From Saprospiraceae bacterium (GTDB lineage Bacteria; Bacteroidota; Bacteroidia; Chitinophagales; Saprospiraceae), in contig JAHDGF010000007.1 of NCBI GenBank assembly GCA_020627785.1, positions 61,729-125,728 on the forward strand: DNA of 64,000 bases, read 5' to 3'. Position numbers and translations under genes: made by a program. The notes beneath the pieces were generated by a model, which was not told the DNA's origin, searched no databases, and was given only the letters and a program-made list of their open reading frames with translations. Below, in pieces: positions 26,996 to 34,706 of this stretch. Each line of letters starts with the position of its first letter. The first letter of the stretch is position 1.

Positions 26996-28819
26996 CTAAT
27001 TCGCTACTATGATTGGTTTAGTCGCTAGATTTTTAGCTTTGTCATCGGATGTTTGGCCTTTAAGGTTTACAGTTCCATTACTAACTGTGAAAGTTATATA
27101 ATCCCAATATCCAAAGTTTCCATTGCTTTGAGCAACTACTGCATTAGATCCGTCTAAAATTTTGGCATAACCATTACCATAGTTGCAACAGATACCGTCA
27201 CCATAAGCATCGTCTATGTAGTAGATGTATTCTCCATCCGCTAGCTCCCAAGTTTTATTTTTGATTCTGTTAGAATTGCCATTGGTGTATGGTCCTCCAG
27301 CTTTTAAAACTTCACCGGTTGTTGCATCGGTTAATTCCCAACTTGTTTCTGAACCATAGTAATCAAGTTTCAATTTCATTTTAACAGTAGTCAATGCACT
27401 GCCATTTCCTCCACCAGTTCCACCTCCTGTGGTAGTGAAAGTCCCTTGAGTTACCCATGGCTTCCATCCGTCTGTTGTACATTTAGTTCTTAGATCAAAG
27501 GTGTATTCAGTTCCTTGTACAAGGTTGCTAATGGCTTTAGTGGCAGTGAATGCAGTTTTATAAGTCCATTGTGTGGTTCCTACGGCTTTGTATCTAAGTC
27601 TATATCTGTCAGCATCAACAATTGGTGTCCAGCTTAATGTTGCTGTTGTGTTAGTTAGTGAACCGGCTGTTCCATCTGTAGGGCTTGTGCATGTAGCTCC
27701 CGTTCCTCCACCAGTCCCAGTTCCTCCACCAGTCCCAGTTCCTCCGCCAGTCCCTGTTCCTCCACCTGTTCCCGTTCCTGTGCCACCGCCAGTTGATCCT
27801 CCACTTAAAACATTTGATGCATTATTCACAACATTTGATAAGTTAGATGCAACATAGTTTTCCATTACTGTAGATTGACCTGCTGAAAACATGTACATGC
27901 AAGCATCGTTTACATAATCCAAGTAATTCATAAAAAGGTCGTTTGAACCGCAAGAGCTTGTGCCGATGCTTGGGCAATCATAGTGCTCTGAATTTTGATT
28001 AGGTGTGTCAGAGATCCCATCGTCTTGTCCACAACCGTTACCCCAGATGTGGTCTAGTAAAAGGTAGTGGCCAAGTTCATGTGTTAAAGTTCGTCCCAAG
28101 TTAAAAGGAGCTTGTGGGTTTACTTGTCCACATCCAGCACCTGCTCCAAATGCATTGGCGTCTACGACAACACCATCACCATTTCCATTTCCACCCAAAG
28201 GTGAATAACCTAGTAAGCCAGTGTTAGGTCTAACGAAGATATTTATGTATCCGGCAAATTGGCTGACATTATCTCCGGATGTCTGATTTACCGTTACTGC
28301 TGGTTGGCCATTGCTTAAGCCAAATCCGCTTGGGTGATTTTGATCAGCGATTACAAACTCAAGGCAAGTTTCACCGATACTTACTCCAGGATAACTTGAA
28401 GAAGCTGAAGACCAGTTGCTGATATCACTATTTGTTCCTTGGTAATCTTGGTTTAAAATAGTTACCTGTGTTTGCGCTAAGCTGATTAAACAAGCGTTGT
28501 TAGGATTTGATATGCCTTGAAAATGAATAGCAACAGGAAGTTTTACTGGGTCACTACATAGTGCTCTTGAAGAAGTAGCGTTCTCTGTTGAGTATTTTTT
28601 TAATTTTTCTAGTTTTATCTCATGTGCTTTTTTCATTTCTGGATTAGATTCTAATAGTTCTTTGTATGCATCTAAACCACAGTTTCTTTTGTGTACTTGA
28701 TGTTGATCAGTTTTTACTTCAATAACCTCTTCAGTTGATGTGAGAAGATCATCCCCACAAGAGCTTAATAAAAAAGTAAAACCAAATAGAATTGCGATTA
28801 ACTTGAATGACTCTTTCAT
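26996..28819 (-). CDS. M43 (pappalysin-like) zinc metalloprotease lipoprotein with fibronectin III domain
   Basis: This is a 607-residue lipoprotein: the leader ends LLSSC and is followed by GDD, a possible surface-export signal. The protease domain has the zinc motif HELGHYLLLDH (H247, E248, H251, H257) and a Met-turn in FMNYLDYVNDACMYMFSAGQ, as in pappalysins. A Gly/Thr-rich linker (about 351-382) encoded by an 18-bp repeat leads to a fibronectin III-like domain (about 385-468), then a C-terminal domain with DAYGDGICCNYGNGY and GYWDYITFTV that recurs in secreted Bacteroidota proteases. No T9SS sorting domain is present. It is divergent from the LytS/LytTR pair, with a repeat array between them. 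Confidence 0.88.
   Translation of the reverse strand: MKESFKLIAILFGFTFLLSSCGDDLLTSTEEVIEVKTDQHQVHKRNCGLDAYKELLESNPEMKKAHEIKLEKLKKYSTENATSSRALCSDPVKLPVAIHFQGISNPNNACLISLAQTQVTILNQDYQGTNSDISNWSSASSSYPGVSIGETCLEFVIADQNHPSGFGLSNGQPAVTVNQTSGDNVSQFAGYINIFVRPNTGLLGYSPLGGNGNGDGVVVDANAFGAGAGCGQVNPQAPFNLGRTLTHELGHYLLLDHIWGNGCGQDDGISDTPNQNSEHYDCPSIGTSSCGSNDLFMNYLDYVNDACMYMFSAGQSTVMENYVASNLSNVVNNASNVLSGGSTGGGTGTGTGGGTGTGGGTGTGGGTGTGGGTGATCTSPTDGTAGSLTNTTATLSWTPIVDADRYRLRYKAVGTTQWTYKTAFTATKAISNLVQGTEYTFDLRTKCTTDGWKPWVTQGTFTTTGGGTGGGNGSALTTVKMKLKLDYYGSETSWELTDATTGEVLKAGGPYTNGNSNRIKNKTWELADGEYIYYIDDAYGDGICCNYGNGYAKILDGSNAVVAQSNGNFGYWDYITFTVSNGTVNLKGQTSDDKAKNLATKPIIVAN
27702..27773. repeat. Four 18-bp tandem repeats encoding a Gly/Thr linker
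   Basis: The unit GTTCCTCCACCAGTCCCA (plus strand) occurs twice perfectly (27702-27737) and twice with one to three changes (27738-27773), with a decayed fifth after it. It is in frame in the M43 protease gene and encodes six-residue Gly/Thr units. Copy number changes would lengthen or shorten the linker without a frameshift. Confidence 0.85.
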
Positions 28820-28865
28820 AGTATTAAAATTTAATTTTTGTAAGGTTATAATTTGATTGACAATT

Positions 28866-28873
28866 CAAATATA
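28866..28873 (-). promoter_or_regulatory. -7 box TATATTTG of the M43 protease gene
   Basis: On the minus strand the box reads TATATTTG, a perfect TAnnTTTG, 46 nt before the protease ATG. The TTTATAC array starts 29 bp upstream of it. Confidence 0.45.
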
Positions 28874-28901
28874 GACTCAGTAGTGGGCTGAAATGCCTGA
28901 G

Positions 28902-28951
28902 TTTATACGACCTAGGGGTTGTTTTTATACTTTCCTACGGTTTCTTTATAC
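28902..28951. promoter_or_regulatory. TTTATAC direct-repeat array, candidate LytTR binding sites
   Basis: Three TTTATAC copies start at 28902, 28924 and 28945, a period of 22 and 21 bp. The first two spacers also share CCTA and GG. LytTR-domain regulators bind pairs of short direct repeats about two helical turns apart. The array lies between the -7 boxes of the divergent M43 protease and LytS-type kinase genes, and that kinase has a LytTR partner. It would fit joint control of both. Confidence 0.55.
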
Positions 28952-28982
28952 GTAAGTAATATGTGCCTTAATAAAAAGGCAA

Positions 28983-28990
28983 TACCTTTG
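28983..28990 (+). promoter_or_regulatory. -7 box TACCTTTG directly before the kinase ATG
   Basis: TACCTTTG matches TAnnTTTG and ends only 4 nt before the ATG at 28995, so the transcript would start at or very near the start codon (leaderless or almost so). Confidence 0.45.
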
Positions 28991-28994
28991 AGAT

Positions 28995-30032
28995 ATGAAG
29001 GATGTGAGCATAGGTTTTACTCAATTACTAGAGGATCAAAAATTAAGATGGGTATGGCATCTGTTCTTTTGGATGTATATATACTTGGATGTGATATTTG
29101 CTTTGTTTGGAATTACTCCAGAGGTGGATTATCCAATTGTATTTTTTAGTTTTTTGACGGATGCCTTCATAGTCTATGTTAATCTTTATCTATTGGTTCC
29201 TTTATTTCTTACAAAGGGCAAGTATTTGGAATATTTGTTTTTTACTTTTCTTACACTTTTTATAGGCCTCATTTGTAATTATTATAATTATGAGCTTCAC
29301 ATAAGCGATCCGGAGTATTGGGAAGAATATTGGATTTCAGAAAACTTAGTACAATTAGTTGACGGCAGTTTTATGATTGGGATGGCACTTGCTTTTAAAT
29401 TCTTAAAAAACATGTTGATGTCTGAGAAGAAAATTCAAGAAATAAGCCAAGAGCAACTAAAAACAGAGCTTGGATTTCTTAGGAGTCAAGTCAATCCTCA
29501 TTTTCTTTTTAATACAATGAACAGTTTTTATGTTCAAGCAAAAAAAGGCGATCAACAATTACCAGAGAATATTTTATCTCTTTCTGATATACTGCGCTAT
29601 CAGATTTATAATACAAAAAAGGAATTTGTCTCATTAAAGGATGAATTAGAGTATTTGAAGAATTATTTAGATTTAGAAAATACGCGACGTGATAATCTGA
29701 ATATAAACTTTGAGTCAAAAGGTCCGATTGACACCATGAAAATTGCACCCTTGTTGTTGATTACTATGGTTGAGAATGCAGTTAAGTATTCGCAACGTAC
29801 GGATGGTGGAAGAGCTATCATCCATATTAAAACTGAAGTAATTGATGAAAGGATTTATTTTACCATCAGTAACACGAAGGGAAAAGTAAATGAGATTAAT
29901 AGTCCAGATAGTGGTATAGGTTTGACCAATCTTATAAAGAGGTTAGAGCTGATTTATCCAGATGATCATCAGTATGCGACAAAGGATGGTCTTGATATAT
30001 TTACAACAAGTCTTATCTTAGGCAAGCGATGA
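28995..30032 (+). CDS. LytS/YehU-type sensor histidine kinase
   Basis: This 345-residue inner-membrane kinase has an N-terminal region (about 1-145) with four hydrophobic helices and no recognisable extracellular sensor domain. The His_kinase domain contains SQVNPHFLFNTMNS, with phospho-acceptor H169. The ATP-binding part has MVENAVKYSQR (N box) and DSGIGLTNLIKRLEL (G box). It overlaps its response regulator by ATGA, so the two form one operon. It is divergent from the M43 protease gene. Confidence 0.92.
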   Translation: MKDVSIGFTQLLEDQKLRWVWHLFFWMYIYLDVIFALFGITPEVDYPIVFFSFLTDAFIVYVNLYLLVPLFLTKGKYLEYLFFTFLTLFIGLICNYYNYELHISDPEYWEEYWISENLVQLVDGSFMIGMALAFKFLKNMLMSEKKIQEISQEQLKTELGFLRSQVNPHFLFNTMNSFYVQAKKGDQQLPENILSLSDILRYQIYNTKKEFVSLKDELEYLKNYLDLENTRRDNLNINFESKGPIDTMKIAPLLLITMVENAVKYSQRTDGGRAIIHIKTEVIDERIYFTISNTKGKVNEINSPDSGIGLTNLIKRLELIYPDDHQYATKDGLDIFTTSLILGKR

Positions 30033-30757
30033 ATTGTATTATTATTGATGATGAGCCATTGGCAAGAGAGGGAGTCCAACTCTTAATGGATGATGCTCCT
30101 TATTTAGAACTTTTAGGATCATTTGGATCTGGGGTGCAAGCCTTGGAATTTTTAGCAAGTACTGAAGTTGATCTAATTTTTCTAGATATTGAAATGCCTG
30201 GACTCAATGGCCTCGAATTTATAAAAGCGCTTAATCACCAGCCATTTATAATTCTTACAACAGCTTATCCTGAATATGCATTGGAAGCCTTTGAACTGCA
30301 GGTCTCAGATTATTTAGTTAAACCAATTCGGAAGGAAAGATTTTTAAGGGCAGTTCTTAAGGTGAAAGAAATTTTTAATCTTAAGAACAATGAAATGTTT
30401 CAGGTTGATGATCTTGAAGAGGATTACATCTTCATCCGACATGAAAGAAAATTCGTAAAAATCTTCTATAAAGATATTTTTTATATCAACGGTCTAAAAG
30501 ATTATGTCATGATTCACACCTTGGATGAAAAGTACATAACTGCAATGAACTTGAAGACCATTATGAGCAAACTGCCAGCATCTATTTTTATTCGGACCAG
30601 TAAATCCTACGGGATAAATTTAACCAAAGTGCAAAGTGTAGATGTCGATTTTATAGATCTCGGAAATAAAATGGAAGTACCAATAGGAAAGTCCTATAAG
30701 GAAGATTTCAGAGCTAGGGTAATTAATGATAAATTAGTTGATCGAAATAAATCTTAA
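30029..30757 (+). CDS. LytTR-family response regulator
   Basis: This 242-residue DNA-binding regulator has a receiver domain (1-120) with acidic pocket IIDDEP, phospho-acceptor D53 (LIFLDIEMPG), and switch residues in TTAYPEYALEAFE and VKPI. The LytTR domain (about 132-235) has FIRHERKFVKI, YINGLKDYVMIHT and IRTSKSYGINLTKV. Such regulators bind direct repeats, and a TTTATAC array with the right period lies upstream of the operon. Confidence 0.93.
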   Translation: MNCIIIDDEPLAREGVQLLMDDAPYLELLGSFGSGVQALEFLASTEVDLIFLDIEMPGLNGLEFIKALNHQPFIILTTAYPEYALEAFELQVSDYLVKPIRKERFLRAVLKVKEIFNLKNNEMFQVDDLEEDYIFIRHERKFVKIFYKDIFYINGLKDYVMIHTLDEKYITAMNLKTIMSKLPASIFIRTSKSYGINLTKVQSVDVDFIDLGNKMEVPIGKSYKEDFRARVINDKLVDRNKS

Positions 30758-30854
30758 TATTTACAAGTAGTAATATTTTTTTATTGTTTTCGATTTTAGA
30801 TTCTGATTCTTACATTCGCTTAATGACTAGATCATTTACTAACTAACTTTCTAA

Positions 30855-32300
30855 ATGGATCGAATTTTTTCATTTTATTCAAAGCATAAGGTCCAGTTTT
30901 GGTTGGGTGTGATTATACTTCAGCAGGTCTTCTTATTGTTTTCAATGGATGGTACAGGAGGTGATGGTGATAGTGTAAATCATTATTTGTATAATAAATA
31001 TGCATTTAAGTATCCTTGGTTATTTATACATTCTTGGTCTCGACCTTTTTTCGTTTTAGCTTCTTGCCTTTTTGTTCAATTAGGATTTATTGGAATAAAA
31101 TTATTTAATTCTATCATGGCCGTGGGAGGAGCTTATCTTGCCTATCGACTTGCAAAAAAAATAGATGTTCCACGTCCTGAATTAGTAATGCCACTTCTGA
31201 TGTTTATGCCTGATTACCTTCAACTAAGTTTGTCGGGATTGACAGAACCATTGTTTTCATTTATGGTTGTGGGCGCCTTATTAATTTTTGCCTATGATAG
31301 AAATATACTAGGAGCATTGATTGTTTCCTTTTTACCTTTCGCACGACCGGAAGGTTTTTTCTTTGTTGCTATTGCCGTCGTATATTTTATTTTTAGACGT
31401 GGTACTTGGAAAATGATTCCTTTATTATTGATTGGACATATTTTCTATTCATTGGTTGGATTCTTGTTTTTTGATGAGTCAATTTTATGGTTATTTAAAG
31501 ACAATGCGAATGCGACACTTACTCCGGCTTATGGAGTCACTGGTAGATGGTTGCATTATGTTAGAGAATTGCCATACGTTATTGGTATTCCGATTTGTGT
31601 TTTATTTTGGTTAGGGGCTGTTGCTATGGGAATTAAGTTGTTGCTAGATTTTACGAACATAAAAAAGAATCTAATTCCTGCTATTGTTTTAGCTGGAACA
31701 TTTTCGGTGATCATTGCCCATACTATTTTTTGGAAATTTGGTCTTTTTAAGTCCTTTGGTTTGACTAGGAACTTGTTAACGGTAGCTCCATTGATGGCAA
31801 TAATATCTCTAGTAGGAATGCAGACCATGTGGAGTGTATTGAGATTAGAAAGAGTACGGAGTGGGTATGCGAGTCTATTTGTGATTTTAGGTTCATTGAT
31901 ATTTTTATATTCTGGGAATAAGTGTGCCTTAAAATTTCCAGATGATTTCCAGTTAAATCCTGTTCAAGAATTATCTAAGGAGGTTGTTCAATTCATTGAC
32001 AAAGTATATCCTAAAACTGGTAGAACGTTTCATTATTACCCATTTATGAATCTTGTTGCTGAGCAAGATCCATTTGATTGGAAGACACATAAAACTTTAT
32101 TTAAGGATGTGATTGAGCTTCCTATTCCAGGTAATACAATTGTAATATGGGATGACTGGTTTGCTTTGAATGAAGGAAAGGTTACGTTGGATATGTTGGT
32201 TGAACATCCTGAGTTGGAATTTGTCAAAGCCTTTGATACTTTTGATCAGATGAATAAGAAAAGAAGGTTTGTACTATTTAAGACCAAAATTTGGTATTGA
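30855..32300 (+). CDS. Polytopic membrane protein, GT-C glycosyltransferase-like
   Basis: This 481-residue protein has about ten hydrophobic segments. An N-terminal loop with GTGGDGDSVNHYLYNKYAF and then SWSRPFFVLAS, the arginine-containing FLPFARPEGFF, and a large soluble C-terminal part (about 370-481) recall GT-C type lipid-linked sugar transferases. The acidic first loop fits that class, but no family-specific motif settles the donor or acceptor. It is a single gene with TAACTTTC, close to the -7 consensus, 6 nt before its ATG. Confidence 0.5.
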   Translation: MDRIFSFYSKHKVQFWLGVIILQQVFLLFSMDGTGGDGDSVNHYLYNKYAFKYPWLFIHSWSRPFFVLASCLFVQLGFIGIKLFNSIMAVGGAYLAYRLAKKIDVPRPELVMPLLMFMPDYLQLSLSGLTEPLFSFMVVGALLIFAYDRNILGALIVSFLPFARPEGFFFVAIAVVYFIFRRGTWKMIPLLLIGHIFYSLVGFLFFDESILWLFKDNANATLTPAYGVTGRWLHYVRELPYVIGIPICVLFWLGAVAMGIKLLLDFTNIKKNLIPAIVLAGTFSVIIAHTIFWKFGLFKSFGLTRNLLTVAPLMAIISLVGMQTMWSVLRLERVRSGYASLFVILGSLIFLYSGNKCALKFPDDFQLNPVQELSKEVVQFIDKVYPKTGRTFHYYPFMNLVAEQDPFDWKTHKTLFKDVIELPIPGNTIVIWDDWFALNEGKVTLDMLVEHPELEFVKAFDTFDQMNKKRRFVLFKTKIWY

Positions 32301-32343
32301 TTGGATCAATATGCGGTAGTTCTTATTCTTTGCTGTGGTTGTT

Positions 32344-33072
32344 TTATTGATCCCTAATTTGGTTGTAGTATTCTTTTACATGCAAGTCTCCAAAGCCATA
32401 AATTCCTTGTTCTGAATTGAATTTTTTAAAGAAGCTTCTAAAGTCTTGTTCAGGTACTTCTTGCAGATATTTTTTTGAGATGTCTAAAAGGAAGCTTGGA
32501 TCCGTTCTATTAATATGAGCTTGGATGGTGGCTTGAAGTTTTGGGAATGAGGCATATAGTGGTTGTGCTGTCTCTTTCATTCTTTGATTATCCGCATTTC
32601 TGTAGTCCCTCCATAGCGTTGCAAAGGTCTCTAGATCTTTTCTGCTAATCAATTGCCGTTCTTGATATATCTGCTTGAGCTTCTCGTGACCCATCTTCCC
32701 AAATCCAGACCAATCTTCATGATTTGGATGGACCCACGAAACGATTGGAGAACCTTTGATTTTTAGAATTTCGTGGCAGGCGTACCAAAAATTGCATTGG
32801 CAGAATAGATCGTATTCAAACCATAAAACTATTTCCTTGTCAGAAGTGAGGTTTTTAATCTTGCTTAATTCTTGCTCTACTTTAGTTTTATATTCCTCTA
32901 ATGTAGCGTTGAATTTTTCTTTAATGTATTGTGCTCGATTTTCAAAAAAATTTTTCTCTGCTAAAGGACCTTCTATGAATGCTTCGCGAAGGATTATCAT
33001 ATGAGATTCTTGGAGGTTATTTAGTTGTTCTTTTAAAGCGTCTCCATTTAGAATGTGTATCTCATTTTGCAT
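32344..33072 (-). CDS. DUF1835 domain-containing protein
   Basis: This 242-residue cytoplasmic protein has the DUF1835 pattern: IHILNGDALKEQL at the N-terminus, REAFIEGP, and EIVLWFEYDLFCQCNFWYAC, followed by a helical C-terminal region. The fold's first strands look nucleotide- or metal-binding, but the family's function is unknown. The start codon directly follows the stop codon of the patatin-like gene, so the two are co-translated. Confidence 0.82.
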   Translation of the reverse strand: MQNEIHILNGDALKEQLNNLQESHMIILREAFIEGPLAEKNFFENRAQYIKEKFNATLEEYKTKVEQELSKIKNLTSDKEIVLWFEYDLFCQCNFWYACHEILKIKGSPIVSWVHPNHEDWSGFGKMGHEKLKQIYQERQLISRKDLETFATLWRDYRNADNQRMKETAQPLYASFPKLQATIQAHINRTDPSFLLDISKKYLQEVPEQDFRSFFKKFNSEQGIYGFGDLHVKEYYNQIRDQ

Positions 33073-33972
33073 TTAGCCTTTGAAGTTATTTTTTGCATAT
33101 TCAAAACCTTCATCCCACCAAGCTGACATTTTCTCTGGATCAAAGTAGAATGAAAACTTTGTGAGTAGTCGTGGGGTAAAATAAAAATTGACTTTTACAT
33201 TTTTATTGTAAATGCTTTCGAGATAGCCGATCATAAGATCTTGCTTGGCTAGTTGGTGGTGCATAAAATCCATGGTGGAGAAAAATAAGTCAAATGGATT
33301 TTTACTTATGTTCTTATTTATCTCTTTTATTCGTGGTATAAGTACAATGGCATCAATGACATTGGCTCCAAGGTTTACCGCTTCTTCTATTGGAAGGTAG
33401 TTTCCAAAACCACCATCCGCATATTCGAATCCATTTTTTTGTATGAGACTCATGAAGGGGACAAAGCTAGTCGATGCCCACATCCAATCTAAGAAATCTT
33501 CGTATTCACAATCTTTGAGGTGTTTATATTCTGTCGTTCCTTTTGTGAGGTTTGATACGGTAACGATTACTTGTGCCTCTGCTGCTTTTGCTTGGTTGAA
33601 ATCATCAATACTTAAAACCTCTCTAAGCATTTTTCGAAGATTTTTGTGTTCTCCAAAAGTCTTCTTCCTACGCAAAAACATTCTCATGACATTGAGGTGC
33701 TTGATGGAGGATTTTATCCGACCATCTCCTAGTATTTTTATGTTGAAGGGCGATATGTTGTAAATGCTTTTCTGAGTAGCACTGTTGTAGACATATTTGA
33801 TCTTATCGATTTTCCCTAGAGAGAGATGTGGAAGTAGTAGGCCTCCTGTAGATGAGCCGACAAATAAATCATATTTGACTTTTAAATCCTCAATGACATA
33901 TTCTGCAAATCCACCTGCAAAAGCTCCTTTGGAACCACCTCCTGATATTACAAGTGCTCTTTTTTCTTTCAT
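33073..33972 (-). CDS. Patatin-like phospholipase
   Basis: This 299-residue lipid acyl hydrolase has oxyanion loop SGGGSKGAFAGG, nucleophile elbow GSSTG (S41) and catalytic Asp in YADGGFGN (D186), making the Ser-Asp dyad of the patatin family. It has no signal peptide, so it is probably cytoplasmic or membrane-peripheral. The ATG at 33972 is preferred; an in-frame TTG 15 nt upstream is the alternative. It lies in a two-gene unit with the DUF1835 protein. Confidence 0.9.
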   Translation of the reverse strand: MKEKRALVISGGGSKGAFAGGFAEYVIEDLKVKYDLFVGSSTGGLLLPHLSLGKIDKIKYVYNSATQKSIYNISPFNIKILGDGRIKSSIKHLNVMRMFLRRKKTFGEHKNLRKMLREVLSIDDFNQAKAAEAQVIVTVSNLTKGTTEYKHLKDCEYEDFLDWMWASTSFVPFMSLIQKNGFEYADGGFGNYLPIEEAVNLGANVIDAIVLIPRIKEINKNISKNPFDLFFSTMDFMHHQLAKQDLMIGYLESIYNKNVKVNFYFTPRLLTKFSFYFDPEKMSAWWDEGFEYAKNNFKG

Positions 33973-34172
33973 CCTTTGATATGGCAAAATTGCACTTATT
34001 TAACCATTGTAGCAACACCTTTGTTCTATTGTATCTGATTGCTGACTACCAATACGTCACAACCACCTTTATTCTAAGCACTTTTACTTATTTTAAAAGC
34101 ATTATACTCTTAAAATTATGGGTCATAGCGAGATTGCAATTTTATAAGTAAATTTTTGCCTTTTGCAATAGC

Positions 34173-34180
34173 TACATTTG
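34173..34180 (+). promoter_or_regulatory. -7 box TACATTTG just before the TonB-like gene
   Basis: TACATTTG is a perfect TAnnTTTG ending 5 nt before the ATG at 34186. It supports that start over the TTG at 34156 and suggests a nearly leaderless mRNA. Confidence 0.45.
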
Positions 34181-34185
34181 CATAC

Positions 34186-34632
34186 ATGCAGAAGAAGAGA
34201 AAGGACAATCAGTTTATTAAGAAAGCCTTCTATGAAGGAGGTAATAAAGCCTTTCGTGAATTTATATATTCTAATTTAAAATACCCTAAGGAAGCGCTTG
34301 CCCAGAAAATTGAAGGGATTGTTCATCTAAGAATTGATATTGATCATAAAGGGAAGGTAACTGATGTAAAAGTGACAAAAGGAATCGGTTATGGTTGTGA
34401 TGAAGAAGCCATCCGAATTATGAAAATGGCTGAATATGCCGTCACCAAGGGTATGCGAAAAATGCGAGTTGCCTTTCAGAAGAATATTCGTATTGATTTC
34501 AAATTATCAATGATTAGAGTCAAAGACGAACCTGCTAAAAATCAAATTCAATATCAGGTAACAAAAAAGAAGGTTACTAAATCTGCAAAACCTAAAAGTG
34601 GTGGTTCTATATCTTATACAATTGAATATTAA
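34186..34632 (+). CDS. TonB C-terminal domain protein without membrane anchor
   Basis: The 148-residue protein carries a TonB C-terminal-type domain: FIYSNLKYPKEALAQKIEGIVHLRIDID, VTDVKVTKGIGYGCDEEAIRI and FQKNIRIDFKL follow the family pattern. Unlike true energy transducers, the ATG start gives a Lys/Arg-rich N-terminus with no transmembrane helix, and the longer TTG start adds only 10 residues with no convincing one. It precedes a TonB-dependent receptor by 74 nt, so a role at that receptor is possible, but how it would reach the periplasm is unclear. The C-terminal 30 residues are basic and low-complexity. Confidence 0.72.
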   Translation: MQKKRKDNQFIKKAFYEGGNKAFREFIYSNLKYPKEALAQKIEGIVHLRIDIDHKGKVTDVKVTKGIGYGCDEEAIRIMKMAEYAVTKGMRKMRVAFQKNIRIDFKLSMIRVKDEPAKNQIQYQVTKKKVTKSAKPKSGGSISYTIEY

Positions 34633-34693
34633 TCGCTCGTAGAATATTTTCTGATTCCAGTCTATCAATTTCCTTTCCCGCTTAAAATGATTT

Positions 34694-34701
34694 TAAATTT
34701 G
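34694..34701 (+). promoter_or_regulatory. -7 box TAAATTTG just before the TonB receptor gene
   Basis: TAAATTTG fits TAnnTTTG and ends 5 nt before the ATG at 34707. The receptor may thus have its own promoter and an almost leaderless transcript. Confidence 0.45.
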
Positions 34702-34706
34702 TACTT

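Noticed and set aside
27702..27784. Regular short repeats considered as a CRISPR array
   Set aside because: The units are contiguous 18-mers with no spacers, in frame inside a protease gene.
32303..32353. GGATCAAT/ATTGATCC inverted repeat between convergent genes
   Set aside because: The arms are 35 nt apart and one lies in the DUF1835 stop region with no T run; probably chance.
33443..33763. 106-residue plus-strand frame inside the patatin-like gene
   Set aside because: The opposite strand carries the intact patatin motifs; this frame has none.
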